From NCBI GenBank assembly GCA_023257915.1, contig JALRBB010000317.1, positions 1-19,834 on the forward strand: a DNA stretch of 19,834 nucleotides, in the 5' to 3' direction. The stretch is from Quisquiliibacterium sp. GTDB taxonomy: Bacteria > Pseudomonadota > Gammaproteobacteria > Burkholderiales > Burkholderiaceae_E. The notes under the pieces were generated by a model that saw only the letters and a program-made list of their open reading frames with translations, ran no database searches and had not been told where the DNA came from. Of the stretch, positions 1-8,276 are shown in pieces; within the stretch, counting starts at the first letter, position 1, and each line of letters starts with the position of its first letter. The position numbers and the translations under genes were made by a program.

Positions 1-777
1 CAGCGGCTCGACGCGTTCGCCGCGCAGGTCGGGCTCGCCCCTGTCCAGCACCACGTCCGCCAGGACCAGGTCGGGAGCAAAGGCATGCCCCTGCCCGGTC
101 AGCTCGCCCTGCCGATCCAGCACGAAGGACAGACCGTCGAACACCAGCTCGTCCTGACCGCCGACCAGATTGGCCGCAAGCATCGGCATGCCCTGAAGCG
201 TGACGTTCTCACGCGCCGTGTCCAGTCGCGAGTTCTGCTTATTCAGATGATAGGGCGAGGCGTTGAGCACCAGCAGGACCTGTGCGCCGGCGGCCCGAGA
301 CGACTCGGGTGCATGCCGGAACCAGAAGTCTTCGCAGATGACCACCCCGAAGCGCACGCCCTGGACCTCGAACACCAGCGGCCGATTGGACGGTTCGAAG
401 TAGCGCTCCTCGTCGAACACATCATAGTTGGGCAGGTCATGCTTGAAATACTCGCCAACCTGCGCGCCGCGATGCAAAAGCACCGCTGCGTTGTAGCGTA
501 GTCCGTCACGACGAACCGGCGTGCCAACCAGCAGATGCATGTCGAGCTGGGCGGTTTGTTCGGCGATCCACGACAGTGCAGCATTGCACTTGTCATAGAA
601 TGCGCCGCGCAGCAGCAAGTCTTCGGGTGGATAGCCGCAAAGCGACAGCTCTGGCGTCAACAGCACGGAAACACCCCTGGCCGCTGCGTCGCGGGCTGCC
701 TGCACGATACGCTGCGCGTTGCCGTCGAAATCGCCGACGGTTTGGTTCAGTTGCGCGGCGGCGATTCTGAGAGCCAT
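1..777 (-). CDS. nadE: Glutamine-dependent NAD+ synthetase, N-terminal part (cut by window edge)
   Basis: Final step of NAD+ synthesis: amidation of nicotinate adenine dinucleotide using ammonia released from glutamine. The 259 visible residues are the nitrilase-fold glutaminase domain; the ATP-dependent synthetase domain lies beyond the left edge. The nitrilase Glu-Lys-Cys triad is readable: E43 in LLTPELSLCGYPPEDLL, K112 in GEYFKHDLPNYDVFDE, and C148 in VVICEDFW. The first Met opens MALRIAAAQLNQTVGDF, the usual start of this family. Its start codon is 22 bp from the divergent start of the next gene, so its promoter probably lies inside or just before that gene. A nitrilase-family amidase is the alternative, but the YFKHDLPNYDVFDE and GYPPEDLL signatures are specific to NadE. 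Confidence 0.93.
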   Translation of the reverse strand, partial: MALRIAAAQLNQTVGDFDGNAQRIVQAARDAAARGVSVLLTPELSLCGYPPEDLLLRGAFYDKCNAALSWIAEQTAQLDMHLLVGTPVRRDGLRYNAAVLLHRGAQVGEYFKHDLPNYDVFDEERYFEPSNRPLVFEVQGVRFGVVICEDFWFRHAPESSRAAGAQVLLVLNASPYHLNKQNSRLDTARENVTLQGMPMLAANLVGGQDELVFDGLSFVLDRQGELTGQGHAFAPDLVLADVVLDRGEPDLRGERVEPL

Positions 778-799
778 GTTGTGATGGGGCACTGTTGAT

Positions 800-2020
800 T
801 TGAACGGGCTGAATTATCGCACGCGACTGATCGAGGACCTCGGTCTGATCGGCCGGGATCACTGGGATGGTCTGGTGCGCGCTTCGATGCGTTGCGCCGA
901 CCCCGCCGGTGAGAGTTGCCGTGCGACCGACGGATTGTCGGGCGGACAGCCCGATCCTTTGCTGCCGGCCTTCCTGCGCTACGACTTTCTGCACGCCTTG
1001 CAACACACCGGCTGCGTCGGCCCAGGCACCGGCTGGCAGCCGCTGTTCCTGACTCTGTGGCACAACAAGCAGCTACTCGCGGCCACCCCCTTGTATGCGA
1101 AGGCGCATTCGTACGGCGAATATGTGTTCGACTGGGCCTGGGCGGATGCCTACGAGCGACATGGGCTGCAGTATTACCCGAAGCTCTTGAGCGCGATCCC
1201 GTTCACGCCGGTGACCGGTCCGCGGTTGTTGGCGGTCGATGCACAGGCGCAAGGCGCACTCATCGACGCACTGCTTGAGCAGGCACGCGAATCGCGGCTC
1301 TCGTCTTTGCACCTGCTGTATCCACGCGCTGACGAAGCTGAAGCGCTGCGCGCTGCCGGCCTGATGCTGCGCCGCTCAGTGCAGTTTCACTGGCGCAATG
1401 ACGGATACCCAGATTTTGAGTCGTTCCTGGCGACTCTGGCGCAACCCAAGCGCAAGAAGATTCGAGCCGAGCGCCGCAAGGTTGCACAAGCCGGGATCAC
1501 TTTCGAGCGCCTCATCGGTGGGGCGATCGAGCAGCGCCACTGGGAGTTCTTTGCGCGCTGCTATGGCAACACCTACGCCGAGCATCATTCGAGTCCGTAT
1601 CTGAACCAGGCTTTTTTCGAGAGGATTGGCCAGACGATGCCGGAAAACCTGGTGCTGATCCTTGCCAAGCGCGGCGATCAGCCCATCGCGGCCAGCCTGC
1701 TGGTGCGGGACGCAGACCGGTTGTACGGGCGCTACTGGGGGGCAATCGAACGGGTGGACTGTCTGCACTTCGAGACTGCCTACTACCAAGCGATCGAAGC
1801 GGCGATCGATCTGGGCGCGGGCGTCCTGGAAGGCGGCGCCCAAGGCGAGCACAAGATGGCACGCGGATTTCTTCCCGAGGCGACCTGCTCGGTGCACTGG
1901 CTGGCGGAACCTGCGTTTGCCGATGCCGTCGACCGGTTCCTGGCCCGCGAAGGCAATGCCATGGCTGGCTATATCGACGAACTGCGCGAGCGCAGTCCGT
2001 TCATCGCGGATTCGCGCTGA
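800..2020 (+). CDS. FemAB-like / GNAT-fold protein of the DUF482 (COG3146) family
   Basis: A 406-residue protein of the proteobacterial family often labelled peptidogalycan biosynthesis or GNAT N-acetyltransferase; the reaction and substrate are not established. Family blocks are clear: VGPGTGWQP (about 73-81), the aromatic run SYGEYVFDWAWADAYERHG (about 103-121), YYPKLLSAIPFTPVTGPRLL, the basic stretch PKRKKIRAERRK, the GRYWGA block, and GGAQGEHKMARGF near the C-terminus. It has no signal peptide or membrane segment. The start is uncertain. TTG at 800 has a weak GGGG element upstream and keeps the conserved N-terminal segment (RLIEDLGLIGRDHWDGL). The first ATG, at 887, would remove that segment. 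It diverges from nadE and converges on ppa. Family assignment is strong, function unknown. Confidence 0.88.
   Translation: MNGLNYRTRLIEDLGLIGRDHWDGLVRASMRCADPAGESCRATDGLSGGQPDPLLPAFLRYDFLHALQHTGCVGPGTGWQPLFLTLWHNKQLLAATPLYAKAHSYGEYVFDWAWADAYERHGLQYYPKLLSAIPFTPVTGPRLLAVDAQAQGALIDALLEQARESRLSSLHLLYPRADEAEALRAAGLMLRRSVQFHWRNDGYPDFESFLATLAQPKRKKIRAERRKVAQAGITFERLIGGAIEQRHWEFFARCYGNTYAEHHSSPYLNQAFFERIGQTMPENLVLILAKRGDQPIAASLLVRDADRLYGRYWGAIERVDCLHFETAYYQAIEAAIDLGAGVLEGGAQGEHKMARGFLPEATCSVHWLAEPAFADAVDRFLAREGNAMAGYIDELRERSPFIADSR
813..821 (-). promoter_or_regulatory. Candidate extended -10 promoter for nadE
   Basis: Read on the minus strand, this is TGC followed by GATAAT, which fits an extended -10 element (TGN plus a 5/6 match to TATAAT). 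It would start transcription about 30 nt upstream of the nadE ATG. There is no good -35, which extended -10 promoters can do without. It falls inside the first codons of the divergent gene if that gene starts at 800. Assigned by eye only. Confidence 0.35.
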
Positions 2021-2047
2021 AGCGCTCGATCAACTGCAAGAGCGCTT
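2020..2047. terminator. Inverted repeat between convergent genes, possible terminator
   Basis: A perfect 8-bp inverted repeat (AAGCGCTC ... GAGCGCTT) with a 12-nt loop begins on the last base of the DUF482 stop codon and lies between two genes whose 3' ends face each other. No T-run follows on either strand, so it is not a classical intrinsic terminator. It may stabilise 3' ends or be incidental. Confidence 0.35.
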
Positions 2048-2072
2048 GCGACACCCGAGCAGGCGCGCCGCC

Positions 2073-2621
2073 TCAGAAATTCGGCTTGACCTTGGCGTTC
2101 TGGTAGCGGGCAATGCCCTCGAGAATCTCGGTTGCGGCTGACTCCGGGCCTTCCCAGCCAACCACCTTGACCCATTTGCCCGGCTCAAGATCCTTGTAGT
2201 GCTCGAAAAAATGGCGGATCTGGTCCATGCGCTCGCGATTGATATCCTCGGGCCGACGCCAGTGGCGATACCAGGGCAGGATCTTGTCCAGCGGCACCGC
2301 CAGCAGCTTGGCGTCACCACCCGCCTCGTCCTCCATCTTGAGCATGCCGATCGGCCGACAACGCACCACCACCCCGGGTTGCAACGGATAGGGCGTGATC
2401 ACCAGCACATCGACCGGATCACCATCGTCGGAGATGGTGTGCGGGATGTAGCCGTAATTACACGGATAGTGCATCGCAGTGCCGATGAAACGATCGACGA
2501 ACAGGGCGCCGGTCTCCTTGTCGACCTCGTACTTGACCGGGTCGGCATTCATCGGGATCTCGATGATCACGTTGAAGTCGTTCGGAATGTCCCGTCCGGA
2601 ATCGACGCGGTCGAGATTCAT
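2073..2621 (-). CDS. ppa: Inorganic pyrophosphatase (family I)
   Basis: Hydrolyses pyrophosphate to two phosphates in the cytoplasm, pulling biosynthetic reactions forward. The 182-residue protein is close to the E. coli enzyme (175 aa). The family I signature DGDPVDVLV places metal-binding D66, D68 and D71. [11 protein letters not shown] supplies D98, D103 and K105, matching E. coli D97, D102 and K104. The frame stays open upstream to 2819, but I chose the ATG at 2621. It begins [18 protein letters not shown], the normal family N-terminus, and has an AGGAG element 11 nt upstream. The longer reading adds a low-quality basic extension. The gene is monocistronic: it converges on DUF482 and diverges from the aldehyde dehydrogenase across about 220 bp. 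Confidence 0.96.
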   Translation of the reverse strand: MNLDRVDSGRDIPNDFNVIIEIPMNADPVKYEVDKETGALFVDRFIGTAMHYPCNYGYIPHTISDDGDPVDVLVITPYPLQPGVVVRCRPIGMLKMEDEAGGDAKLLAVPLDKILPWYRHWRRPEDINRERMDQIRHFFEHYKDLEPGKWVKVVGWEGPESAATEILEGIARYQNAKVKPNF

Positions 2622-2705
2622 GGCTGGATGAGCTCCTGTAGGTGATGGTGCGAATGCGCCGCCTCGCGTGCCGTGGAAGGATCTTGCAGGACGTTGCGGG
2701 CGAGC

Positions 2706-2711
2706 ATTGTA
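2706..2711 (-). promoter_or_regulatory. Candidate -10 element for ppa
   Basis: TACAAT on the minus strand (5/6 to TATAAT), about 85 bp upstream of the ppa ATG, in the 223-bp divergent gap with the aldehyde dehydrogenase gene. No convincing -35 lies at 16-18 bp. I found nothing else in this gap beyond the ppa ribosome binding site, and no clear promoter for the rightward gene; TAAAAT at 2769-2774 is the best match but lacks a -35. Confidence 0.3.
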
Positions 2712-2844
2712 GCGACAATTTGTGCGCTGCACCATAGCACCCAGACAAGTCCGACGCCGCCCTGCCGTTAAAATTCCAAGCAAACTCAGCGTCGCGGTTC
2801 GCGACGAGCCAACTCGCACCCCCTATTCTTTCTGGCGAATTCCA

Positions 2845-4296
2845 ATGCTTCAAGCTCCAAGCAAATACCAGCACTTCATCGACAACGTCGCGGTCGCTGC
2901 GGCAAGCGGGGAATCGATTGCGGTCGTTGACCCCTCCGACGGCTCGGTCTTCGCTCAACTGGCGCGCGGCACAGCGGCCGATATCGACAAGGCCGTGATT
3001 GCAGCGCGACGTGCCGCCGACGGCGTCTGGGGCAAAACCACGCCGGTCGAGCGTGGTCGAATCCTTGCACGCTGGGGGCTGCTGGTCGCCGACGCAGTGG
3101 CCGAACTCGGTGCGCTCGAGTCGCGCGATACCGGCAAGCCATTGCGCCAAGGTCTGGCGGACGCCAATGCGCTGGCACGCTACTTCGAGTTCTATGGCGG
3201 CGCGGCCGACAAGTTGCACGGCCAGACGATCCCGTATCAGAACGGCTACACGGTGCTGACCATCCGGGAACCGCACGGGGTGACCGGGCACATCATTCCC
3301 TGGAACTATCCGATGCAGATCTTCGGACGCTCGGTCGGTGCTGCGCTGGCCGCTGGCAATGCCTGCGTCGTCAAACCGGCCGAGGACGCCTGCCTGTCGC
3401 TGATCAGGGTTGCCGAACTCGGCGCGCAGGCCGGACTGCCGCCCGGTGCGCTGAACATCGTTACCGGCCTGGGCAGCGAGGCGGGACAGGCACTGGCCGA
3501 CCACCCTGGCATTGACCATATTTCGTTCACCGGATCGCCGGAAACCGGCAAACGGGTGGCGCAGTCGGCTGCAGCGCATCACTGTCCGGTCACCCTCGAA
3601 CTGGGCGGCAAGTCACCACAAATCGTGTTCGAGGATGCCGACCTGGATGCCGCGCTACCAGTGCTGGTCAACGCGATCATCCAGAACTGCGGACAGACCT
3701 GCTCGGCAGGAAGCCGGGTGCTAATCGCCGCGGGCATCTACGACCGACTGGTCGGCCTGCTGGCTGAGCGCTTTCAGGCCTTGCGCGTCGGTCCGTCGAC
3801 CAGCGATCTGGACCTCGGGCCGCTGATCAACGAAAAGCAACTGCACCGTGTACGCGAGTACCTCAGCGCCGCGCAGGCTGGCGGGCTGGAGATTGCGGCC
3901 AGTGGCTCGGTGCTACCGGACGTACCCGGAGGCGGCTTCTATCAGGCCCCAGCCCTGCTGGCGTCCGTCCCGAGCGATAACCTGTTGTTTCAGCAGGAAG
4001 TGTTTGGCCCGGTTTTGGTCGCCACCCGGTTCCAGGACGAAGCGCAGGCTCTGGCGCTGGCCAATGACTCACCCTACGGGCTCGTTGCCGGAGTCTGGAC
4101 GCGCGATGGCGCCCGCCAGATGCGCATGGCACGGGGAATCCGCACCGGTCAGGTCTTTCTGAACAACTACGGGGCGGGCGGCGGCGTCGAATTGCCGTTC
4201 GGCGGTGTCAAGCAAAGCGGCTACGGGCGTGAGAAGGGCTTTGAGGCGCTGTATGGATTCACCACGCTCAAGACCATCGCGATGCGACACGACTGA
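2845..4296 (+). CDS. NAD(P)+-dependent aldehyde dehydrogenase, substrate unknown
   Basis: Oxidises an aldehyde to the carboxylic acid with NAD(P)+. The 483-residue protein is full length for the ALDH superfamily. The catalytic set is complete: N154 in PWNYPMQ (oxyanion hole), E252 in LELGGKSP (general base) and C286 in NCGQTCSAGSR (nucleophile). The nucleotide-binding FTGSPETGK segment (about 228-236), QEVFGPVL and the C-terminal LPFGGVKQSGYGREKG are also present. The frame runs open upstream to 2722. ATG at 2845 gives a family-like N-terminus, but no good Shine-Dalgarno precedes it. The next gene, a short-chain dehydrogenase, follows after 57 bp in the same direction, so the two may act in sequence (alcohol to aldehyde to acid). 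It resembles the betaine/gamma-aminobutyraldehyde group, but the substrate cannot be read from sequence. Confidence 0.9.
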   Translation: MLQAPSKYQHFIDNVAVAAASGESIAVVDPSDGSVFAQLARGTAADIDKAVIAARRAADGVWGKTTPVERGRILARWGLLVADAVAELGALESRDTGKPLRQGLADANALARYFEFYGGAADKLHGQTIPYQNGYTVLTIREPHGVTGHIIPWNYPMQIFGRSVGAALAAGNACVVKPAEDACLSLIRVAELGAQAGLPPGALNIVTGLGSEAGQALADHPGIDHISFTGSPETGKRVAQSAAAHHCPVTLELGGKSPQIVFEDADLDAALPVLVNAIIQNCGQTCSAGSRVLIAAGIYDRLVGLLAERFQALRVGPSTSDLDLGPLINEKQLHRVREYLSAAQAGGLEIAASGSVLPDVPGGGFYQAPALLASVPSDNLLFQQEVFGPVLVATRFQDEAQALALANDSPYGLVAGVWTRDGARQMRMARGIRTGQVFLNNYGAGGGVELPFGGVKQSGYGREKGFEALYGFTTLKTIAMRHD

Positions 4297-4353
4297 AGTG
4301 GATCCAGGACGCGCAAATCATCGTCAAAAGCAATTTACAAGGAATGCAAGGCC

Positions 4354-5109
4354 ATGAGGCTTGAAGGAAAAGTTGCCATTGTTACCGGCGCCGGATCTGG
4401 CTTCGGCCAGGGCATCGCCGAGCGATTCGCTGCTGAGGGCGCGAAAGTCATCGTCAACGACATCCATGCCGAAAACGGTGAAAAGGTCGCCTCATCCATT
4501 CGCGCCAGCGGCGGTCAGGCACGCTTTGTTGCGGCCGATGTGACTCACGGCGAGCAGGTGCAGGGGCTTCTGAAGGCAAGCCTGGAGGCCTACGGCGCGC
4601 TTCACATCGTGATCAACAACGCCGGGGTGTCGCATCGGAACCAGTCGCTGCTGACTGTCTCTGAGCAGGATTTCGATCGCGTATTCTCAGTCAACGTGAA
4701 GAGCATCTACTGGAGCGCGCGACACATCGCTCCATATTTCATCGAGCACGGTGGCGGCTGCTTCGTCAACATTGCGTCCACCGCCGGCGTGCGCCCGCGC
4801 CCCGGGCTTGTCTGGTACAACAGCAGCAAGGGCGCGGCGATCACTGCCTCCAAGGCAATGGCCGTTGAACTTGCCCCGCATAAGATCCGGGTCAACGTCA
4901 TCAATCCGGTCGCCGGTGACACGCCGCTGCTGGCAACCTTCATGGGCGAAGACACCCCAGAGTTGCGCGCCAAGTTCGTGTCGTCGATTCCGCTGGGCAG
5001 GTTATCGCTACCGGCAGATGTCGCCAATGCCGCGCTCTACCTGGCTAGCGATGAGGCCGAATTCATCACAGGCGCCTGTCTCGAAGTAGACGGCGGACGC
5101 TGCGTCTGA
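4354..5109 (+). CDS. Classical short-chain dehydrogenase/reductase (SDR), substrate unknown
   Basis: A 251-residue classical SDR, a cytoplasmic NAD(P)-dependent oxidoreductase. The Rossmann glycine motif is TGAGSGFG (11-18). D36, ending the second strand (VIVND), favours NAD(H) over NADP(H). NNAG is at 88-91, and the tetrad is N114, S142 (in NIAST), Y155 and K159 (YNSSK). The C-terminal ITGACLEVDGG closes the fold. An AAGGA element sits about 11-15 nt before the ATG. It lies 57 bp downstream of the aldehyde dehydrogenase and is probably co-transcribed with it. Automated pipelines often call such proteins 3-oxoacyl-ACP reductase or glucose 1-dehydrogenase, but neither is supported here. It converges on hemY with a 22-bp gap and no strong terminator. 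Confidence 0.9.
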   Translation: MRLEGKVAIVTGAGSGFGQGIAERFAAEGAKVIVNDIHAENGEKVASSIRASGGQARFVAADVTHGEQVQGLLKASLEAYGALHIVINNAGVSHRNQSLLTVSEQDFDRVFSVNVKSIYWSARHIAPYFIEHGGGCFVNIASTAGVRPRPGLVWYNSSKGAAITASKAMAVELAPHKIRVNVINPVAGDTPLLATFMGEDTPELRAKFVSSIPLGRLSLPADVANAALYLASDEAEFITGACLEVDGGRCV

Positions 5110-5131
5110 GCCTCGCTAAACGAGCAGGTGG

Positions 5132-6310
5132 TCAGTTCGATTTTCCACGCAACAGCGCCGCAGCCCGGTAATGCACCGAGGCGTCTTCAGGACGCTCCAG
5201 CGCCTCGTGCAGTTCGGCCATGGCCAGATGACCGGCCACTGTGTCGGTACGCAGCAGGCTGCGCCGTAGAAATTCTTCAGCCTTACCCCAAAGTGCCGCA
5301 ATCATGCACAGTCGACCGAGAGCGAGCGTCAGCGCCCCGTCATCACCATGGCGAGCCAGCCAGCGTTCGGCATGCTCGATCCGTTCGCGAGCCGGAATTT
5401 CATCGAGCCCGGTATAAACCTCCAGCAGCATCGCCGAGAACTCCTTGTCCATCGCCGACTCAATCAGCTTTCGGGCATGCGCCTGATCGCCTGCTCGCGC
5501 CAGCGCGCTGGCGGCAGCCTCGACGCTCTCCGGTAGTTCGCGCTCGAAACCTTTGAGCCCGCGCAGCGCCTCGCGCACTCCCGCCGAGTCCCTGCCCTCG
5601 ACAGAAAACAGACCCCGACAGGCCCTGACCCGTAAGGCTCGAATTGCGGTGTCCGGTAAGGCGTCACGCTTTTCCAGCAATCGAAGCACCTGTAACACGC
5701 GCGCCCAATCCCCAGATTGCTCATGGGCGCGCAACGATGCCCGCATCGAGTGAATATGGCGCAGCCCTCCCCCATGGAGTCGCTCCAGCGCGAGCAGCGC
5801 ACGCGCCGGATCATCGTCGTCCAGCGCGAACTCGGCGGCCAGCATCAACTCGGCCTGTGTGCTGTTCTTTTCGCCTTCGGCCAGTTCCATCCAGTGATCG
5901 CGTCGCTCATTCTCATGCATCCGATGCGCGGCGCGCGCTGCCAGCAAGGCGCCGGCACCGGCCAGTTCGTCGTCTTCACGTGCCTGCTTGGCAAGACGCT
6001 CGGCACGCCCGAAGCGACCCTCGAAGAACGCAAGCAATGCGTCGCGCAGCGCGATTCGTGCCGAACCGCTGCGGCGGCGCTGCCGGTACTCCCGAACCCG
6101 GGTTGGCAAATCGAACGCCTTGCCCATGGCGATCAGCGCCAGATGCAGCAGTAGAAACAAAACCAGCAGCGCCAAAACCGCAAAATTCACCGACATGTCG
6201 ACGCGGTAAGGCGGCCACAGAATGGCGACATTGCCATGGTTGAATCGCATCAGAATCGCCAGGGCGACCCCTAGCGAGACGATCATGAAAATCCGGATCA
6301 GCCAGCGCAT
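5132..6310 (-). CDS. hemY: HemY-type inner-membrane TPR protein
   Basis: A 392-residue membrane-anchored protein encoded at the end of the hem operon; its exact role in haem synthesis is unproven. It is not the Bacillus protoporphyrinogen oxidase that shares the name. The HemY_N region has two membrane helices, about 4-22 (LIRIFMIVSLGVALAILM) and 41-62 (VNFAVLALLVLFLLLHLALI), joined by a short loop containing LWPPYRVDMSVN. The rest is helical, TPR-like and largely hydrophilic. I chose ATG at 6310 because AGGTG lies 6 nt upstream. A GTG at 6319 directly abutting the hemX stop is possible and would add three residues. It is the last gene of the algZ-to-hemY run and faces the SDR gene. The family call is firm. 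Confidence 0.9.
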   Translation of the reverse strand: MRWLIRIFMIVSLGVALAILMRFNHGNVAILWPPYRVDMSVNFAVLALLVLFLLLHLALIAMGKAFDLPTRVREYRQRRRSGSARIALRDALLAFFEGRFGRAERLAKQAREDDELAGAGALLAARAAHRMHENERRDHWMELAEGEKNSTQAELMLAAEFALDDDDPARALLALERLHGGGLRHIHSMRASLRAHEQSGDWARVLQVLRLLEKRDALPDTAIRALRVRACRGLFSVEGRDSAGVREALRGLKGFERELPESVEAAASALARAGDQAHARKLIESAMDKEFSAMLLEVYTGLDEIPARERIEHAERWLARHGDDGALTLALGRLCMIAALWGKAEEFLRRSLLRTDTVAGHLAMAELHEALERPEDASVHYRAAALLRGKSN

Positions 6311-6319
6311 TGCTCGCAC

Positions 6320-7486
6320 CTAGCGCCGGGCATCGCGTGCCGCTCGCGCGGCTCGCACAGCCGACAACGTGTCTGCCAATGAAGGGAGCTCCACGGCGAT
6401 CGTACTGGCGCGCAATTGCCGCAAGGCCGAAATCGCGCTGGCAACACCGCGTTGCTCGACATCGTAGTACTTGCCGATCCACTCGATCGTGAGATCCAGA
6501 TCTGCCCGAAAGACCTGCTCGTTACGCGCCAGCAGCGCGATGCGCGCTGACAAGAGTCGCAAGCGGATGTTCTCGCGAACGAAATACCGCTCCTCGGGTG
6601 CCAGCAGCATTACCTCCGGCGCGTCGATACGGCTCACACGGAACAGCTGCGACAGCTCTCCAAGGAAGGCCTGCCAGCCCTCCAGACCCGCGTCGGCGAT
6701 CCGGGAGAACGAGAATCCGGCCACCGCCTCGCGACTGCGCCTGGCTTGGCTGTCGACAGCCTGCGCACCACCGAGTTCGGCGCGTTGCGGCAATTGCGAC
6801 AAGCTCCCGGACACCGAGTCCAGACGCAAGGCAAGGCCGATCACATCAACCGCCGGCAAGGCCTTGAGACGCTCGATGTCACCGGCAATCATCCTGCGCA
6901 ACCCGAGCGCTTGCGGCTGATCGATCCGCTTGAGTCGCTCGTCTGCATCCTGCAACGCAATCAAGGCACCAGACACGTTGCCGCTGACCGCCAGTTGCTG
7001 TGCACCGAACGCAATCGTGTTCTCGGCTTCGGCCAACGCCGAACTCAGCGAATCCTGCGCAATGCTGCGATACATCTGCTCGAGCTGTGATTGCTGACCG
7101 ATCGCTTCGGCAAGCTTGGCCTCGAACACCGCGGAGCGCCCCTGCAGATCGCGCACCGACTCCTGAGACTGGCGAAGCTGTCCCTCAAGTGCGCCGATCC
7201 GGGTATCGCCAGCCCGCAGTCGGGAGGCAGCCTCCCGGGCCTGCGCTTCGCCCCGCTGCCATTGATAGACAAGCGCGGCGACCGCAAACAGCGCGACGAC
7301 GAGCGCGGCGACGGCCACAACACCGGATCGCGTCCCCGAGGGCGCAGTTCCAGTCATGCCACGACCACTGTGGGTGGCAGCCAAGGCATCCGGAGACGCC
7401 CGGTCGGGCGCTTTTTCCGCCTGCTCGGGTCGGGCCGATACCCCGGATGGCATCGTCTCGCTTGCAGCTTCTTTGTTGTCGGTCAC
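6320..7486 (-). CDS. hemX: HemX-family membrane protein (often mislabelled uroporphyrinogen-III C-methyltransferase)
   Basis: A 388-residue single-pass inner-membrane protein of the HemX family. After a disordered Pro/Ala/Ser-rich N-terminus (1-53) comes one membrane helix (about 54-76, SGVVAVAALVVALFAVAALV), then a Gln/Glu/Arg-rich probable coiled coil (about 78-130) and the conserved HemX region (ADERLKRIDQP, LRMI-type helices, IEWIGKYYDVEQRGV near 340). It has none of the SAM-binding motifs of the methyltransferase often named in annotations, so that label should not be inherited. The start codon is GTG with no clear Shine-Dalgarno, and the first in-frame ATG is codon 12. It follows hemD by 19 bp, and its TAG stop directly adjoins the hemY start region. 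Confidence 0.88.
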   Translation of the reverse strand: MTDNKEAASETMPSGVSARPEQAEKAPDRASPDALAATHSGRGMTGTAPSGTRSGVVAVAALVVALFAVAALVYQWQRGEAQAREAASRLRAGDTRIGALEGQLRQSQESVRDLQGRSAVFEAKLAEAIGQQSQLEQMYRSIAQDSLSSALAEAENTIAFGAQQLAVSGNVSGALIALQDADERLKRIDQPQALGLRRMIAGDIERLKALPAVDVIGLALRLDSVSGSLSQLPQRAELGGAQAVDSQARRSREAVAGFSFSRIADAGLEGWQAFLGELSQLFRVSRIDAPEVMLLAPEERYFVRENIRLRLLSARIALLARNEQVFRADLDLTIEWIGKYYDVEQRGVASAISALRQLRASTIAVELPSLADTLSAVRAARAARDARR

Positions 7487-7505
7487 TTGCGGGCCCCGGT
7501 TGAAT

Positions 7506-8276
7506 TCAGCTCGATTCTATCGCGCCCACGAGCGCCTGTTCGCCGGGCTCGATGAGCCGTGCCCGCGACCACCCACAACCGATCAGCGCGCGCACGATGC
7601 GCGGATGCGGTGCCAGGGCCTGCTGTCGATGCGCCCAGGCGGCGATCGCCTGGCTGCGCATCGCTTGATCGAGGCGCTCGACCGCATCCAGAACCGTCAA
7701 CGAGAAAACCGCCTGCAGTCCGTGATTGGCCCAATCGGCCAGCATCGACAGGCCTGTGCGGTCCGGATCCAGCGCTTCGCTGCGATACACCACCAGTCGC
7801 TCGACTTCAGCACCCCGCCCGCGCAGGGTCTCAAGCCAGTCACGGCGCCCTAGCGCTCCGGCAATGACCAGCACGTTCAGTCCGGCCGGTTGATCAAAGG
7901 GCGGGCATCGCAGCAACGCATCGGCATCATACGGGGCTGCGGCGGGGTGAACGATGCGCAGCCCAGCGGGCAACAAGCCTTGTTCGGCAAGCGCCTGTGC
8001 ACTGCCCGGACCGATCAGTCCGATTCCGGTCTCGGCCGGCCAGCGCAGCCCGCGCGAGATCAGCGCATCGAACGTGATGTCGATTGCCCCTGGGCTGACG
8101 AACACCACCCAGTCGTAAACGGCGAGCCGCCCGAGCTGACTCAGGACCTCCGGCTGATCGGCCGTCGACACCAGACGACGCATCGGAAGGTAAGCCACCT
8201 GATGGCCACGCTCGCGCAACCGGCGCGCAAGGCCGTCACCACGCGGCAGCGGCTGCGTCAGTGCGATACGGGTCAC
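7506..8276 (-). CDS. hemD: Uroporphyrinogen-III synthase
   Basis: Cyclises and inverts ring D of hydroxymethylbilane to give uroporphyrinogen III, the common precursor of haem, sirohaem and cobalamin. The 256-residue length is normal. Although HemD sequences diverge widely, the N-terminal [20 protein letters not shown], the [13 protein letters not shown] block (about 75-87) and [11 protein letters not shown] (about 160-170) fit the family. The position directly after hemC is the strongest support. The GTG start codon overlaps the hemC stop by 4 bp (GTGA), indicating translational coupling. No independent Shine-Dalgarno stands out. Confidence 0.92.
   Translation of the reverse strand: MTRIALTQPLPRGDGLARRLRERGHQVAYLPMRRLVSTADQPEVLSQLGRLAVYDWVVFVSPGAIDITFDALISRGLRWPAETGIGLIGPGSAQALAEQGLLPAGLRIVHPAAAPYDADALLRCPPFDQPAGLNVLVIAGALGRRDWLETLRGRGAEVERLVVYRSEALDPDRTGLSMLADWANHGLQAVFSLTVLDAVERLDQAMRSQAIAAWAHRQQALAPHPRIVRALIGCGWSRARLIEPGEQALVGAIESS

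Noticed and set aside
2622..2819. Longer ppa reading frame starting at 2819
   Set aside because: ATG 2621 has a good ribosome site and the normal family N-terminus. The 66 added residues look random and would cross the likely promoter.
2458..3582. 374-codon open frame on the minus strand, across ppa and the aldehyde dehydrogenase
   Set aside because: It overlaps two well-supported genes in other frames, carries no motifs, and is explained by GC-rich codon bias.
5112..5124. CTCG-CTAAA-CGAG hairpin between the SDR gene and hemY
   Set aside because: A 4-bp stem is too weak to call a terminator.
6320..7486. Label of uroporphyrinogen-III C-methyltransferase for hemX
   Set aside because: The protein has one membrane helix and a coiled coil and lacks any SAM-methyltransferase motif; the name is an inherited annotation error.
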